This document shows, piece by piece, positions 33,785 to 43,726 of a DNA stretch of 64,000 nt. Origin of the DNA: Apoderus coryli (taxonomy: Eukaryota > Arthropoda > Insecta > Coleoptera > Attelabidae); contig OU452208.1 in the NCBI GenBank assembly GCA_911728435.2, positions 8,122,001 to 8,186,000 on the forward strand, written 5' to 3'. A program made the position numbers and the translations under genes. Within the stretch, counting starts at the first letter, position 1. Every line of letters starts with the position of its first letter. The notes under the pieces are model-generated. The model had not been told where the DNA came from. It worked only from the letters and a program-made list of their open reading frames with translations, and did not search any database.

Positions 33785-36700
33785 TCAAGACATTTCTTCC
33801 ACCATATTTAATAATATTTTTAATCTCTCTTCTGGATTTATACTATAAAAAACTATATCTTTATGCCCCCACGGAATTGATTTTGTGCTATTCGGAATTA
33901 AAAATCTTTTATCATCTTTGTGTGACAGAGCAATTTTATTAATTGTTTCGGTATATACATCATGTAACGTACTCTTAAATGAATTCATTTTGCGAAATAT
34001 ATACCCACCTGTGGTGACTATTTTATTATAGTCTTCAATAGACAATGTTTTATTTACAATAGATTTTTTAACCCCTTTCGCTCGTTTCAATTCCGTGTTC
34101 TGAGTTTTAATACAGTATGCTTTAGCCCCAGTTCCGAAAAAAGATAGGATTGGGTCATTGGGATATTCGTCTTTAAATCTCCCTATGATTGATTCTGTGA
34201 CTGGCATATTTAAAGAGTTTTGTGTATTATAATTGGATGTATCGAAATGGTGTGTATTCTCTTTCATGAAATCGTAAAAGTTTTCTTCCGCTTTGAATAC
34301 AAGAGAGTCTGTGTCGGTATATAATAAATTAATTTTCTCACCAAAATTTTTTTTTAAGACGTCGTAGAAGAAACCATACACAACCGTTTTGGATAGATCT
34401 AATATAGAAAATCCTAGATATATTGGTTTATCATATAAAATCTTTAATTTGCCCATGTGAATTGCTACCAGGTTTTCCGTAAAAATCGAAGATGTTTTGT
34501 AATGTGGTTTCGCAATCAATGCGCGAGCTCCTAAATGTTTCCCTTTATTTTCCCAACTCGTTACTAATTTAATATCTTTTCTATTATCTACATTCTCGAC
34601 GGATTTTCCGTAAATCGAATTATTTAAAATTTTATAAAACGATTTTTCAAATTTATTAGATGTTTTATTACGCAATGATGTATTTAAATCAATATATTTT
34701 TTCAACCAGCGAGATTGATTAAAACCCAAAACTCTGTGAATATTTTTTATTATTAAACCATGTCTCACAGCCTGTTGCAACGTACGATAATGCACAACGT
34801 ATTTCTCTTTATTGAGTAAATTTGGGATTAACTTGGGCGTAACGCTTTTAGAAAGAGGTGGTATTAGACTTTCAACTAGGAATGGCAAATCCGAATGTTC
34901 GTCATGGAGATATGTGGGATATTCAATGTCAACCTCATATATGAAACCGCGTCGATTATGCTCGGCTATATTTAACAACTCTAATTCGCTAATTTCCTCT
35001 TTCGATAGCCAAGAAAAGTTGTTTTCAGGTAGTGATTGTGACATCGAATGACCATACAAATTGGTTGCATCCAAATACATAATATAACTCTCTGGTTTGC
35101 TTTCATCAAAACCAGGTATCAATGCATTATTTGCCACATGCATTCTATCAGAACACTGGCTAATTCCACCGCGAATACCTGCCTTGAAAAAATGTATCAT
35201 GTCTATGTCGGTCAATAATTCAAGTTCAATTTTAGTTAAACGGAGCATACTGTCCCAGCTTAATGATGGTAAACTTATATAGTGAGCAGGATCTAATTGA
35301 TATGTCTCTAAGCTTTTGTCTCTAAAGCTTTCAAATACGTCACATAGTAAGAGTACATCAGATTGTAAATATATGTCTGCATATTGTCCTAGGGTTTCAC
35401 ATTCAAATATTTTCCACACTTCTTGCGCTCTATTATAATCAACTTCGCTAACCGCTTCGTCATTTAACTTATCAAAAAAATCGTCTTTTGTTGGTAAATA
35501 TGGGGTGTTTAATTTTTGCAAATCATCTAAAAAATTATATGGGAACACACCTTTTTGTCTCATTAATTTAAATTTTTCAGTTCTCCCAAAATATTTACGT
35601 GTGGCATTAAACTGATCAGTGTGTAAACTATCACTAAGGTTTTGTAATGATGATTGTAGGAAATTAAAACTATCAATAAATCGCATTTGCATGTATCTTG
35701 TTTTACAATGTCCATTTTTATCAATGTATGAATTCATAGGAACTCGTTTTGTTATCAACATATACTTCTCCTTAGTCTGTGCGATAACATCTAATTTACT
35801 ATCGTTATCGACCAATTGTTTAATGAAAAGATGACTATCGTATGACATATTATGAAAGACTATTGGAATATAATGCTGTATTTTAAAATTTAAATTACAA
35901 ATTGAATGTGCGGCTCCAGATCGTTTAACCCCTGTGATATGATCATGATCCATTACTTTTATATCAGTATCTACAAATTCTCTATTACATATGGCACATA
36001 TCTTAGCATTCTGGAATTCCAACATTTCATCGGCATTCAAAGGTAACATTGGTACAACGACGCTTAAATAACGATTATAAATTACTTTTAAATCGGTCTC
36101 CAATCTATTTACAAATTCTTCAGCAGCATTTTCTCCGCGATATAATACTAATTTAGATTTTGAATCATCATGACGACATTTAATGTAGTATGAAAAGGCG
36201 TATGGCTCATGTTTGAAAGTCTGCTGCATATATGAATTTTTTGGATTAGGTTCACACGTTGTGATTGGTTTTAATATTGATTCGAAATCGGCATAAACTA
36301 TGAATGGTACGGGTAATTGCTTCTCAAAATTTTCGAATTTTAATATATTTTCCGGTACGCTTTTACCAAACTTATCGATTTTCAAATTTTTCGACGGTGT
36401 GCATACACTAATATGATTGCAATCATACATTTGATGCGATTTTAATAATTCATTTGAGCTAAAAAATGATAAACAACCGTCACATAAATTAATTCCGTGT
36501 TGATGTGTTGATACTTGTTTCGATAACAATCTTGAAAGATTTTTTATCAAACAGTAATGATAACGTTCATTAGCATCATCACTAATAAGTAACAGATTAA
36601 TATGGTGGAAAAATCTCCTAGAAGCAAACCTCAATGGGCCGACAATATCGTATTCCATTTTATTATTGTTAATTACTCTCTCTAAACCATAAACATTTAT

Positions 36701-37650
36701 TGAAATATTATTAAGATTTTCGAATTTAGTAATGTCCTTTAATTTCATGGGGAAATCTAAACCTAATAAATTAAGAACTCCGCTGTAATGTGGATATGAT
36801 GTCGTGTATTGAGAATTTTGTGATGTGGGGTACAATGCGGCTAAAATTGACCATATGAAGCAATGCTGATCGTCATTTTGTACGTTAATCACAGCTTTTT
36901 TATTTTGAATATATTTCGGTAATTTAATAAATGACGACCCTCGAATTGGTTTGTATTTATTAATGTTTGCTTCAATAAACAGATTTTCCACAAGCGTCCA
37001 TCCTGGAAATATGTGGAAAAAAAAATAAAATAAATAAAACGTGACTTAGATATAATCAATGAAAACTTACCAGAGTCTCTTTCTAAAAACTCCTCGGATT
37101 TAGTTTTAAGAGTTTCAATAAAAGAATCATATATTTCACTAACATCACTTCCAAAATCAATAATTTTATTATTTGTAATAAATGATTTAGTTTCAATAGT
37201 TTCTTGAATTGACAGACTATATATACTAAAAACTTCTAAATTAACTTTAACGACTGTGTGTGTGTTTAACGCATCGGAAATTAACTTTAAAATTATGGGT
37301 TTTAATTCACTAAAAAACGCGCTATAGTCCCCATATTTATTTAGCGGTGTCACTCGAAAAGTTGTAATTCTATCTTTAAAGGCTGTATACACAATTTTAA
37401 CATTGTCCGATACGTTTGTGTAGGCAGCATTTCTTTTATGCAACATACTTCTATAATGTCCGCTAATTTTATTTGAATCTATTTCGATTTCGCATGACGA
37501 ACACATAATTTTCAGATCTTTTTCACTATTAAGTTTTTGTCTTTTCACACTATTTTCAATATTTAATGTGTGTTTACATGATTGTCTCATATGTCTATTC
37601 AAATTCGACACACGAGTGAATTCCATATTACAACCGTCACACAAATACAT
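33785..37650 (-). CDS. Protein-primed family B DNA polymerase (pPolB), two exons
   Basis: Replicates the element from its ends. Exon 1 is 37650-37071 and exon 2 is 37002-33785, about 1,265 aa in total. The N-terminus has a C2H2 zinc finger (CDGCNMEFTRVSNLNRHMRQ) and a second Cys pair. Exonuclease motifs are YADFES (about residue 432), FHNMSYD (580) and YADIYLQSD (735). Between the first two sits an HNH/endonuclease VII-like insert (CAICN...MDHDHITG...ICN, 529-563). Polymerase motifs are A DATNLYG (838), B NSIYGKS (988) and C YTDTDS (1088). All catalytic residues are present. The start is the ATG at 37650, directly before the zinc finger. The exons join across a 68-nt GT-AG intron inside a conserved RDSG region. 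It is convergent with the 113-aa gene. Confidence 0.95.
37003..37070 (-). other. 68-nt intron in the polymerase gene
   Basis: The donor is CTG|GTAAGT and the acceptor is TTTCCAG|GATGG on the minus strand, with a pyrimidine-rich stretch before the acceptor. Removing it keeps phase and joins two halves of the conserved N-terminal domain, while reading through leads to a non-conserved tail and stop. Confidence 0.85.
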
Positions 37651-38104
37651 TTTTTCGAAATTAAAACAGTTGTTCTACAACTCACACTATGAACTTTTGA
37701 GTAAGAATAATGAATTTTCAAAAGTATTCCGCATTAATATAGTTGAATAAGGTTTGTGGTGGGGAATTCAAAAAAAAAAAAAAAATATATTTGTAGTAAT
37801 AAATTTTATCTATGTGTGGAACTGGTGAAAGAACACACCCGAACATACAGATAGGTTTTATTGATTTTTTTTTGTGTTGTATTATGCAATATAACGTTTT
37901 TTATTGATTGCTTTAAATAATGTATAGTTCCAAACGTGTAATAGACAATATTAAAAAGATACTAGCAATGAGTATCGATAATTTATTTTAAAGAAAAAAA
38001 AACGAATTATTTAACTATATAAACGTGCACACATTATATTTATTCAAAATAAAAAAATAAAAAGAATACATAAAAAATTAAAAAAATAAAAAACATGAAA
38101 TAAT
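37651..38104. other. Spacer between polymerase and coiled-coil genes
   Basis: AT-rich, with an A run near 37770 and AAATAAA strings. It probably holds the polymerase promoter and the terminator of the upstream gene; no gene is seen. Confidence 0.4.
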
Positions 38105-38794
38105 CTAATTATTGACCCCCCTCGATGTTATTGTGCGGGTATCCCAAACAGCAACCATTTCCAAATCGCGAAGCTCCAATTGATGCACATTATAGCGTAG
38201 TTTTTCAATATTACCCAGTACATCCTCCAACAGCTCTGATTTAGAACGCACTTTTTGTTGACTAGCCCGAAATTGGGCCTCTAAAGCCGCTGACTCCTTG
38301 TTTAATTGCTCCAATTCCGTTGTTATTGAAGAAATTTTGTTTTCTTCCTCAACTAGCTCCATCATTGCGTCTGAGTGCTTTTTGTTTAGGTCTACAACCA
38401 TTTTTTTAAACACAGACATGTTATTACTAAAACTCTGCGAACACGTATCCTCTACTTCAATGGGCTCCAGCAATTTCATTTTTTTCCCATATGATTGTTG
38501 TGTGTGCTGAATGGGGTTCGAATGACTCAGCGGATGAGGGATCGGTATTGGTGCTATTACTTGCACATCCTGCAATATTCGTAGATTCGGGGGATTCTGT
38601 GTTGTATTGTGTTTCTTTTGGCGACTGCTTGACGGTCTTGGAGCAATTTTACGATTTACACTGACTTTTTTCTTTTCAACAACTTGAGGTTGTATTAGCT
38701 CAATGTCGACTGATGAAGATGAAGTCGTAGGTGTATCTTTCAGAATATCATCTAACACCGCGTTTATTTCTAAATCACTCAATTCACAATACAT
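38105..38794 (-). CDS. Coiled-coil protein of unknown function (229 aa)
   Basis: A single undamaged frame upstream of the polymerase on the same strand. The N-terminus is acidic. A Ser/Pro/basic stretch follows (KKKVSVNRKIAPRPSSSRQK, which could be a nuclear localisation signal), then a proline-rich linker (IAPIPIPHPLSH). A heptad-like helix runs from about residue 125 to 210 (NKKHSDAMMELVEEENKISS, ELEQLNKESAALEAQF and following). No enzyme motif is seen. I do not recognise the family. Its position beside pPolB and its make-up would fit a DNA-bound scaffold, a regulator or the terminal protein that primes replication, but there is no direct evidence for any of these. Confidence 0.7.
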   Translation of the reverse strand: MYCELSDLEINAVLDDILKDTPTTSSSSVDIELIQPQVVEKKKVSVNRKIAPRPSSSRQKKHNTTQNPPNLRILQDVQVIAPIPIPHPLSHSNPIQHTQQSYGKKMKLLEPIEVEDTCSQSFSNNMSVFKKMVVDLNKKHSDAMMELVEEENKISSITTELEQLNKESAALEAQFRASQQKVRSKSELLEDVLGNIEKLRYNVHQLELRDLEMVAVWDTRTITSRGVNN

Positions 38795-39318
38795 AATTTA
38801 ATTTCTGTAGTTGCAAAACTTTTGAAAAAAAAAATTGGAAAATATATCTATTAAAATAGATACGTTTTTAATACTGAATAACTAATAATGTAAAATATGG
38901 TTTACTTAAACAATAGACTCAATATTATGTTGAATAGTAGGTCTTTGTGTTGATATAAATACGATTTTCAAAGCCACAGGGGGGTGGGTTTTTGTTTTTT
39001 AGAATCTTAAAAGCTTTGTCATTTCTCACAACCAATCTCTTTCCCCGAATTCGATAATTCCGACAACACGATGGTAGGGATATTTACATTTATTTTATTA
39101 TATTCTACATCCAACCAATGACGTGTTTCTGCTCCTTCATTTTTTTCTTTCATGTTTTTCTAGGCTCTTTATGTCGATATGTGGGCGTATTTTTTACAAT
39201 TCTAGTGTCGTATTTCAAATATATTTGTGGTCAGTTACATGTTTTTGCTAATATTAACAACTTGAAAATTTCAACTTAAGTTTAGCACAGTGTGTATAGA
39301 ATTAAAAAATAATTTGAA
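38795..39318. promoter_or_regulatory. Divergent promoter region
   Basis: A 524-bp gap between the minus-strand coiled-coil gene and the plus-strand spliced gene. It must carry both promoters. No strong TATA box was found by eye. Confidence 0.4.
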
Positions 39319-39993
39319 ATGAATTCGAAACATATTCGCAGATTGACTAGAATTTGTGCATGGGAAACAATGCTTTTACATGTAAGTAAATACAATTTAT
39401 TTTCACACATTACGGTTCTCAAATGTGTGTTTTTTTTTTTTTTTTTTTGTTTTTGTCTAGTAATAATTATCATATCACTAATAAGTTTGAAAATTTTGTT
39501 GTTATAGTCCGAAACAAGCGATAGTGATGATGATGATGTCAATCCTCAGGAGGGTGGTATTGAAAATAACCCCAACCCTGTTGATGAAGAAGTCGTGGAT
39601 AGTGACACTGACGAGGGTATTGTAGACGAGCATGATGTAGTGTTGGAGTGTCGTGAGAAAGTTCTGACACCTAGTACGAACAATCTTCGAAGTTGTAGGA
39701 GCTATTCCTACACAAAAATATTTACGAAAAATGGATTTAATGAAGCTACATATCCTCCAATTAGATCTTTCAACATGTGTTACGAATGTTATCAGGTGTA
39801 TCTAGCAGAATATACTGATACAGATGATCCTGCTGGGATGTGGCGGCGGTATGCAAAACATATTCACTACGACATGCATATCGAGCAGTATCCGCTTAGA
39901 CATAGGGCTTTTTGTGACGTTTGTGATTCGAGATTGTGGACTTCTCGTGATATAAACATTTGTTTAACTTGCACACCAAAACATAATAGCTGA
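39319..39993 (+). CDS. Spliced acidic LxCxE / CxxC protein (candidate pRb-binding viral protein, 182 aa)
   Basis: Exon 1 is 39319-39381 and exon 2 is 39508-39993. The intron at 39382-39507 has CAT|GTAAGT, a long pyrimidine tract and TTATAG. Exon 1 gives a short basic N-terminus. Exon 2 opens with an acidic Ser/Asp stretch (SETSDSDDDD) and reaches LECRE at residues 67-71, an exact LxCxE motif with acidic residues before it. Three Cys pairs follow: CYEC (112-115), CDVC (157-160) and CLTC (173-176), able to bind zinc. LxCxE plus an acidic flank plus CxxC pairs is the layout of retinoblastoma-binding proteins of small DNA tumour viruses, and such proteins have been reported for adintoviruses. A role in pushing host cells into S phase is inference. 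The gene stands alone on its strand between replication and integration genes. Confidence 0.75.
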
Positions 39994-40261
39994 GTGTGTA
40001 ATGAGTGTTTAATTAGCAATAGTATGGTGCATTTGTAGTTAGATTTAGAATAATAGTTAGATTAGTAATTAGATTAAATTTTATAGTAATACATGTATTT
40101 ATTTAATTTTAATGTAATATATTTAAATACTAAATATTATAATAAACTTAAGAAAATTGTATACATAATGTTTGTAATTTTATTTAAATATTTTTATTTA
40201 TTCGTTCAACATTTGTTTTCTTTTTTTTTTATTTTTATTAAAAATATATTTTGTGAATACT

Positions 40262-40265
40262 ACAT

Positions 40266-40346
<81 letters not shown>
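40262..40346. repeat. Poly-T and (TA)n tract
   Basis: About 40 T followed by about 19 TA units between the spliced gene and the convergent integrase gene. It may be unstable in assembly. The adjoining open frame is only the translation of this tract. Confidence 0.9.
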
Positions 40347-40351
<5 letters not shown>

Positions 40352-40356
40352 CATAG

Positions 40357-41280
40357 TTATTGGAGCACGTCATTTTTATGTATCCAACTGTTGTGTGTGC
40401 TATTAAAACCAAACCATTTTACTAGGATTCTGTCACCACGTTTTCTCACAACTTTTTCGATTAAATAATTGTCTGGATTTTTTGTTTTCAATAGTTCATA
40501 TTCATAAAAACAACCTTGTATTGGAACCCCATTCATATCATGTAAATAATAAGTGGTTGGTATAGACTTCCGCACTTTTACAATTTTAAAAAGTTCTACA
40601 GTCCAATTAAAAAAATAACCCTTCTCAAAAATATGTTTATATTTCGAAATTCGCACGATGTCATTTGTTTTAAATTTTGGTTTTTTTACACGTTCACGTC
40701 GTTGGATATAAGCTGGAATTTTCGTTGAGGGTAGAACAGAGGCGGGGGCGAAACCAGTTGTTCTATGTATTCGATTATTATATGTTTGTACAATATCATC
40801 CAATATATCAGTCCATACATATTTTCCCCTGAACGAGAATTGTTTATACAACCAATTTTTCAATGTTCTAATGACACGTTCAACAATGGCTGCCTTCTTT
40901 GTACTAAAGACTGAATAATGATGTATTTTATTTGATTTCATTAATTGCGAGAAGTATTTATTGTAAAATTCTGTGCCATTGTCTGTCTGTATGTACTTAG
41001 GTAATTCCTTCTTATGCACACCGTTTAAAATTTCTCTCATTTTATTGCTTACTTCAACACCTGTTTTATTTTTTAATGCTTTCACCCACACAAATTTTGA
41101 AAAACAATTGATAACTACAAGAATATACCTATATCCATTATTCATACTAGAGTATTGCTGAATGTCTGCTAAATCAAGCTGCCAAAGATCTGCAAAACCA
41201 ACAATATTTATTCTTCTACGTCGAAAATTTCGACGAGCACCCCTATGAATTTCATTTACAATACTCAATTTGGTGCTCAT
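40357..41280 (-). CDS. Polinton integrase (rve family) with C-terminal chromodomain
   Basis: Inserts the element into host DNA and makes the 6-bp duplication. The 307-aa frame starts at ATG 41280. A basic N-terminus (ARRNFRRRRI) leads into the RNase H-like core with the DDE triad: WQLDLAD (about residue 36), QTDNGTEF (98) and the glutamate in AAIVERVIRTLK (131). An SH3-like stretch with FKTNDIVRI follows. The C-terminal chromodomain (YLIEKVVRKRGDRILVKWFG, then NSWI) could steer integration to marked chromatin. All three acidic residues are present and no stop interrupts the frame. The zinc-binding HHCC part common in relatives is short or missing. It is first at the 3' end of a row of minus-strand genes. 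Confidence 0.93.
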   Translation of the reverse strand: MSTKLSIVNEIHRGARRNFRRRRINIVGFADLWQLDLADIQQYSSMNNGYRYILVVINCFSKFVWVKALKNKTGVEVSNKMREILNGVHKKELPKYIQTDNGTEFYNKYFSQLMKSNKIHHYSVFSTKKAAIVERVIRTLKNWLYKQFSFRGKYVWTDILDDIVQTYNNRIHRTTGFAPASVLPSTKIPAYIQRRERVKKPKFKTNDIVRISKYKHIFEKGYFFNWTVELFKIVKVRKSIPTTYYLHDMNGVPIQGCFYEYELLKTKNPDNYLIEKVVRKRGDRILVKWFGFNSTHNSWIHKNDVLQ

Positions 41281-41503
41281 TACTAATTAAGAATCATTGC
41301 AATACTATCTTGCCCATATACATTCTGTTTGTTTATATATAACTATGCGTCTATATAATATGATTTTACCGATATAATAAATAAATAAATAAATGAAACA
41401 ATTAAATTTATAAATCAAAACAATATTTATTAAATATATAATTATGTTTTATTTTTTTTTCAATTATTTTTTAACTAAATCAACACAATTTTTTTTTTTA
41501 TTA

Positions 41504-41977
41504 TTATTCAATACATTTATTTTTTTTATTTGTTTTATCAACTCTAACACGAGCGGAATTAATATAATTTTCCAATGCATCTAATCTATTTATAATGGAT
41601 TCATCTAATATTTTCGGATTCATTTCTTTGATTGTCTTAATCTCATTATCAATATATGTCTTCATTTGAATGACTAATTCACCAATACGTTGGTGAATGT
41701 GTTCACCAACATATTTTTTTGTATTATCCAACGTGATATCTTCAGACGTCTTTAATATATTTAAAATACCAGTAATCGCTGTTGTTATGTGCTTGTCAAC
41801 ATATCTTCGACTTGCTGCATCACTATCATTAAACGGTTCGGCAATATTGCATATACGTCTGTTTTCAAGATCGAAATGTTGATCATTAGTCAATTTAAAT
41901 CCAACACCCGGTCGACCCCGTTGTATTGTAAAATTTTTTATTTTTTTTCGACCAAATTTATCAACACTTCTCTCCAT
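41504..41977 (-). CDS. Fibre-like protein candidate (157 aa)
   Basis: The frame starts at ATG 41977 with a VDKFGRKK segment. It then has FKLTNDQHFDLENRRICNIA followed by EPFNDSDAASRRYVD (about residues 28-60). The pattern N(K/R)RI.N...P....DA...RYVD is common at the start of phage and virus tail-fibre or spike shafts. The remaining 95 residues are helical and polar with heptad spacing (YVGEHIHQRIGELVIQMKTY). I infer a trimeric fibre or capsid-decorating protein. Conserved members occur next to the integrase in insect Polintons, as I recall them. No catalytic motif is visible. It lies between integrase and the DUF8207-like gene on the same strand. Confidence 0.7.
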   Translation of the reverse strand: MERSVDKFGRKKIKNFTIQRGRPGVGFKLTNDQHFDLENRRICNIAEPFNDSDAASRRYVDKHITTAITGILNILKTSEDITLDNTKKYVGEHIHQRIGELVIQMKTYIDNEIKTIKEMNPKILDESIINRLDALENYINSARVRVDKTNKKNKCIE

Positions 41978-42032
41978 GACAACTACTAATTATATATTAA
42001 ATTGTTTTTTAACGAACACTTTTAACGTAAAT

Positions 42033-42899
42033 TCAATGAATAATACCATCCTCCCTTAGCTCTTCAATTATTGATAATATTTCATTATCTAAACCCGTGT
42101 TTCCCGCTAATTTTGAACTATAAAGCAATTGTAAACGTGTAATAAGTTCATTTGGGTTGTTCCAATATACGTAATCTATTCGTTTTGTATTGAAACACTT
42201 TTGTGATGGCAACAGTGAACCACCAGATGTATATGTGATTGGTTCTAAAATTTTTTTACTGCGAAGACCATCTCTTTTTTGTCTTACTAACGGTTCTATA
42301 ATTTCCCGAAACTTTCGACTCCTCGTTATATTCAGTCCGAGTTCGCGGTTATAATCTTTATATGGAGCCTGGGTTAATTCTAATAATTCACGATAAGTAT
42401 TTTTTGTTATATTATTCAAACCCTGACCCAATTCTAGGTATGGGTATTTTAAAAATAGAACGTTAAAAAACTCATCACCACCGTCAAAAGTTGCTATTTT
42501 TTTACGATTCATCCATACAGAAATATGTTTCATCTGAGGGAATGTCACTTCGCAATTACCCATGAAGAATTTCTTGTTTATATCATCCGTATAAACCCCA
42601 TATATATAATCATATTCCCCACTGTTGCTTATAACGCTTTTTAAATGTTTTGGTAATAGTTCACCGATTCTATTATCCGATTGTTCAACTTGTTCAACGT
42701 TTATTTTGGGTGTTGTCGCATTTGGTGCCGTTGAACCGATTGTATTAAGCGGCTTTGTAATTGGCTCATACAACTCCTCTAGAATTCTCGTCTGCTCCAC
42801 TTGATTATTATGTAAAGATTTATACTTTTTTCGAACTGATTCAGTAGCATCAATTAATTTCTGTTTTAAATCAATCTTACTTCGAATATCCTCAGACAT
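42033..42899 (-). CDS. Conserved Polinton protein, DUF8207-like (288 aa)
   Basis: I place the start at the ATG at 42899 (MSEDIRSK); the upstream extension has no ATG in frame. The N-terminal half is helical and charged. A middle block has YDYIYGVYTDD...FFMGNCEV. The C-terminal block has YVYWNNPNELITRLQLLYSS, then KLAGNTGLDNEILSIIEELR, ending with IIH. This C-terminal pattern is widespread in insect genomes and matches the domain I know as DUF8207; its biochemical function is unknown. Constant position between integrase and ATPase genes suggests a virion or packaging role. The frame is intact. Confidence 0.8.
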   Translation of the reverse strand: MSEDIRSKIDLKQKLIDATESVRKKYKSLHNNQVEQTRILEELYEPITKPLNTIGSTAPNATTPKINVEQVEQSDNRIGELLPKHLKSVISNSGEYDYIYGVYTDDINKKFFMGNCEVTFPQMKHISVWMNRKKIATFDGGDEFFNVLFLKYPYLELGQGLNNITKNTYRELLELTQAPYKDYNRELGLNITRSRKFREIIEPLVRQKRDGLRSKKILEPITYTSGGSLLPSQKCFNTKRIDYVYWNNPNELITRLQLLYSSKLAGNTGLDNEILSIIEELREDGIIH

Positions 42900-42984
42900 T
42901 ATAACACAACATTCATGAATAAGTAAATATAACAATAATAAAGTTTTTTATTCGATGGTTGATTGAATAATGAACATTTTGAAT

Positions 42985-43680
42985 TTATTGCAGGCATATA
43001 TAATTATCCAATCCTTTTCGATATCGGCCCTGATTTAATGGACTATCTTTATCGATTACAAGGAATCCAAAATCTTCATTCCAACAAAGTTTGCATATTT
43101 GCGCGAATTGTGTAAATTCCATGTCTGGATTGACGTGATCACTATATATATGTCGGAGATTTGTTTCATCCTGTGTGAAGATTATTAGAAAGTTGGAATT
43201 TTCCCGAATTAATTGTTTCGACACTTTAGAATAGCCTTGGGATAGAAAAAAAACATCAATATTCTTATGACGCGAAATACAAAAGTATTCTCTAATTACA
43301 TTTTGTTTCTCACATATAACATCGTCAAATATAAATACAGAATCTACTTTTGCTTCTAATGGTGGAATTATAGATTCATTATTATTAAAAGTGTAATAAC
43401 CAAGACCGTTTATTGGTGCAACGACTTCAGCCAAATACCTGTATTTGCTCTGGAATAATGTTTTCGTATATATGTAGATATTCTTAAAATGTAAACCGTT
43501 GGGGTGTGTTAATAAAGAAATCATAACAGCGGTTTTCCCAGTATTGCTTCTACCAATGATCAAGCCCCGTATTGTATTCGGTAGTAACGGTCCGTGGCGT
43601 TTAATTTCATTTGCCGTAGTATTATTTGAAAAATCAAAATTTTCTACTTTGAAATTTTGATCTTGTTTAATGAGCCTCAT
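42985..43680 (-). CDS. FtsK/HerA-type genome-packaging ATPase
   Basis: Pumps the DNA genome into the procapsid. The start is the ATG at 43680 (MRLIKQDQN); the two codons before it are GTG and ATT. The 231-aa protein has Walker A GRSNTGKTA at about residues 45-53, Walker B VFIFDDV at about 117-123, and a sensor-like FFLSQGYSKV at about 150. The protein matches the A32-like packaging ATPases of Polintons, virophages and poxviruses in size and order. Only about 46 bp separates its start from the divergent phospholipase gene, so the two share a promoter region. Confidence 0.93.
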   Translation of the reverse strand: MRLIKQDQNFKVENFDFSNNTTANEIKRHGPLLPNTIRGLIIGRSNTGKTAVMISLLTHPNGLHFKNIYIYTKTLFQSKYRYLAEVVAPINGLGYYTFNNNESIIPPLEAKVDSVFIFDDVICEKQNVIREYFCISRHKNIDVFFLSQGYSKVSKQLIRENSNFLIIFTQDETNLRHIYSDHVNPDMEFTQFAQICKLCWNEDFGFLVIDKDSPLNQGRYRKGLDNYICLQ

Positions 43681-43726
43681 TATCACATATAAGAATGTAA
43701 ATTATTAACTGGTTTATGTTATTTTT
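43681..43726. promoter_or_regulatory. Compact bidirectional promoter (46 bp)
   Basis: The ATPase ATG (minus, 43680) and the phospholipase ATG (plus, 43727) are separated by only 46 AT-rich bases. Both promoters must overlap each other or the opposing coding sequence. This would switch packaging and virion genes on together. Confidence 0.5.

Noticed and set aside
39282..39542. Minus-strand frame across the first exon and intron of the LxCxE gene
   Set aside because: It contains the translated A-run of the intron and overlaps a better supported spliced gene.
40093..40356. 87-codon plus-strand frame before the integrase
   Set aside because: Mostly poly-Phe and Ile-Tyr repeats from the poly-T and TA tract.
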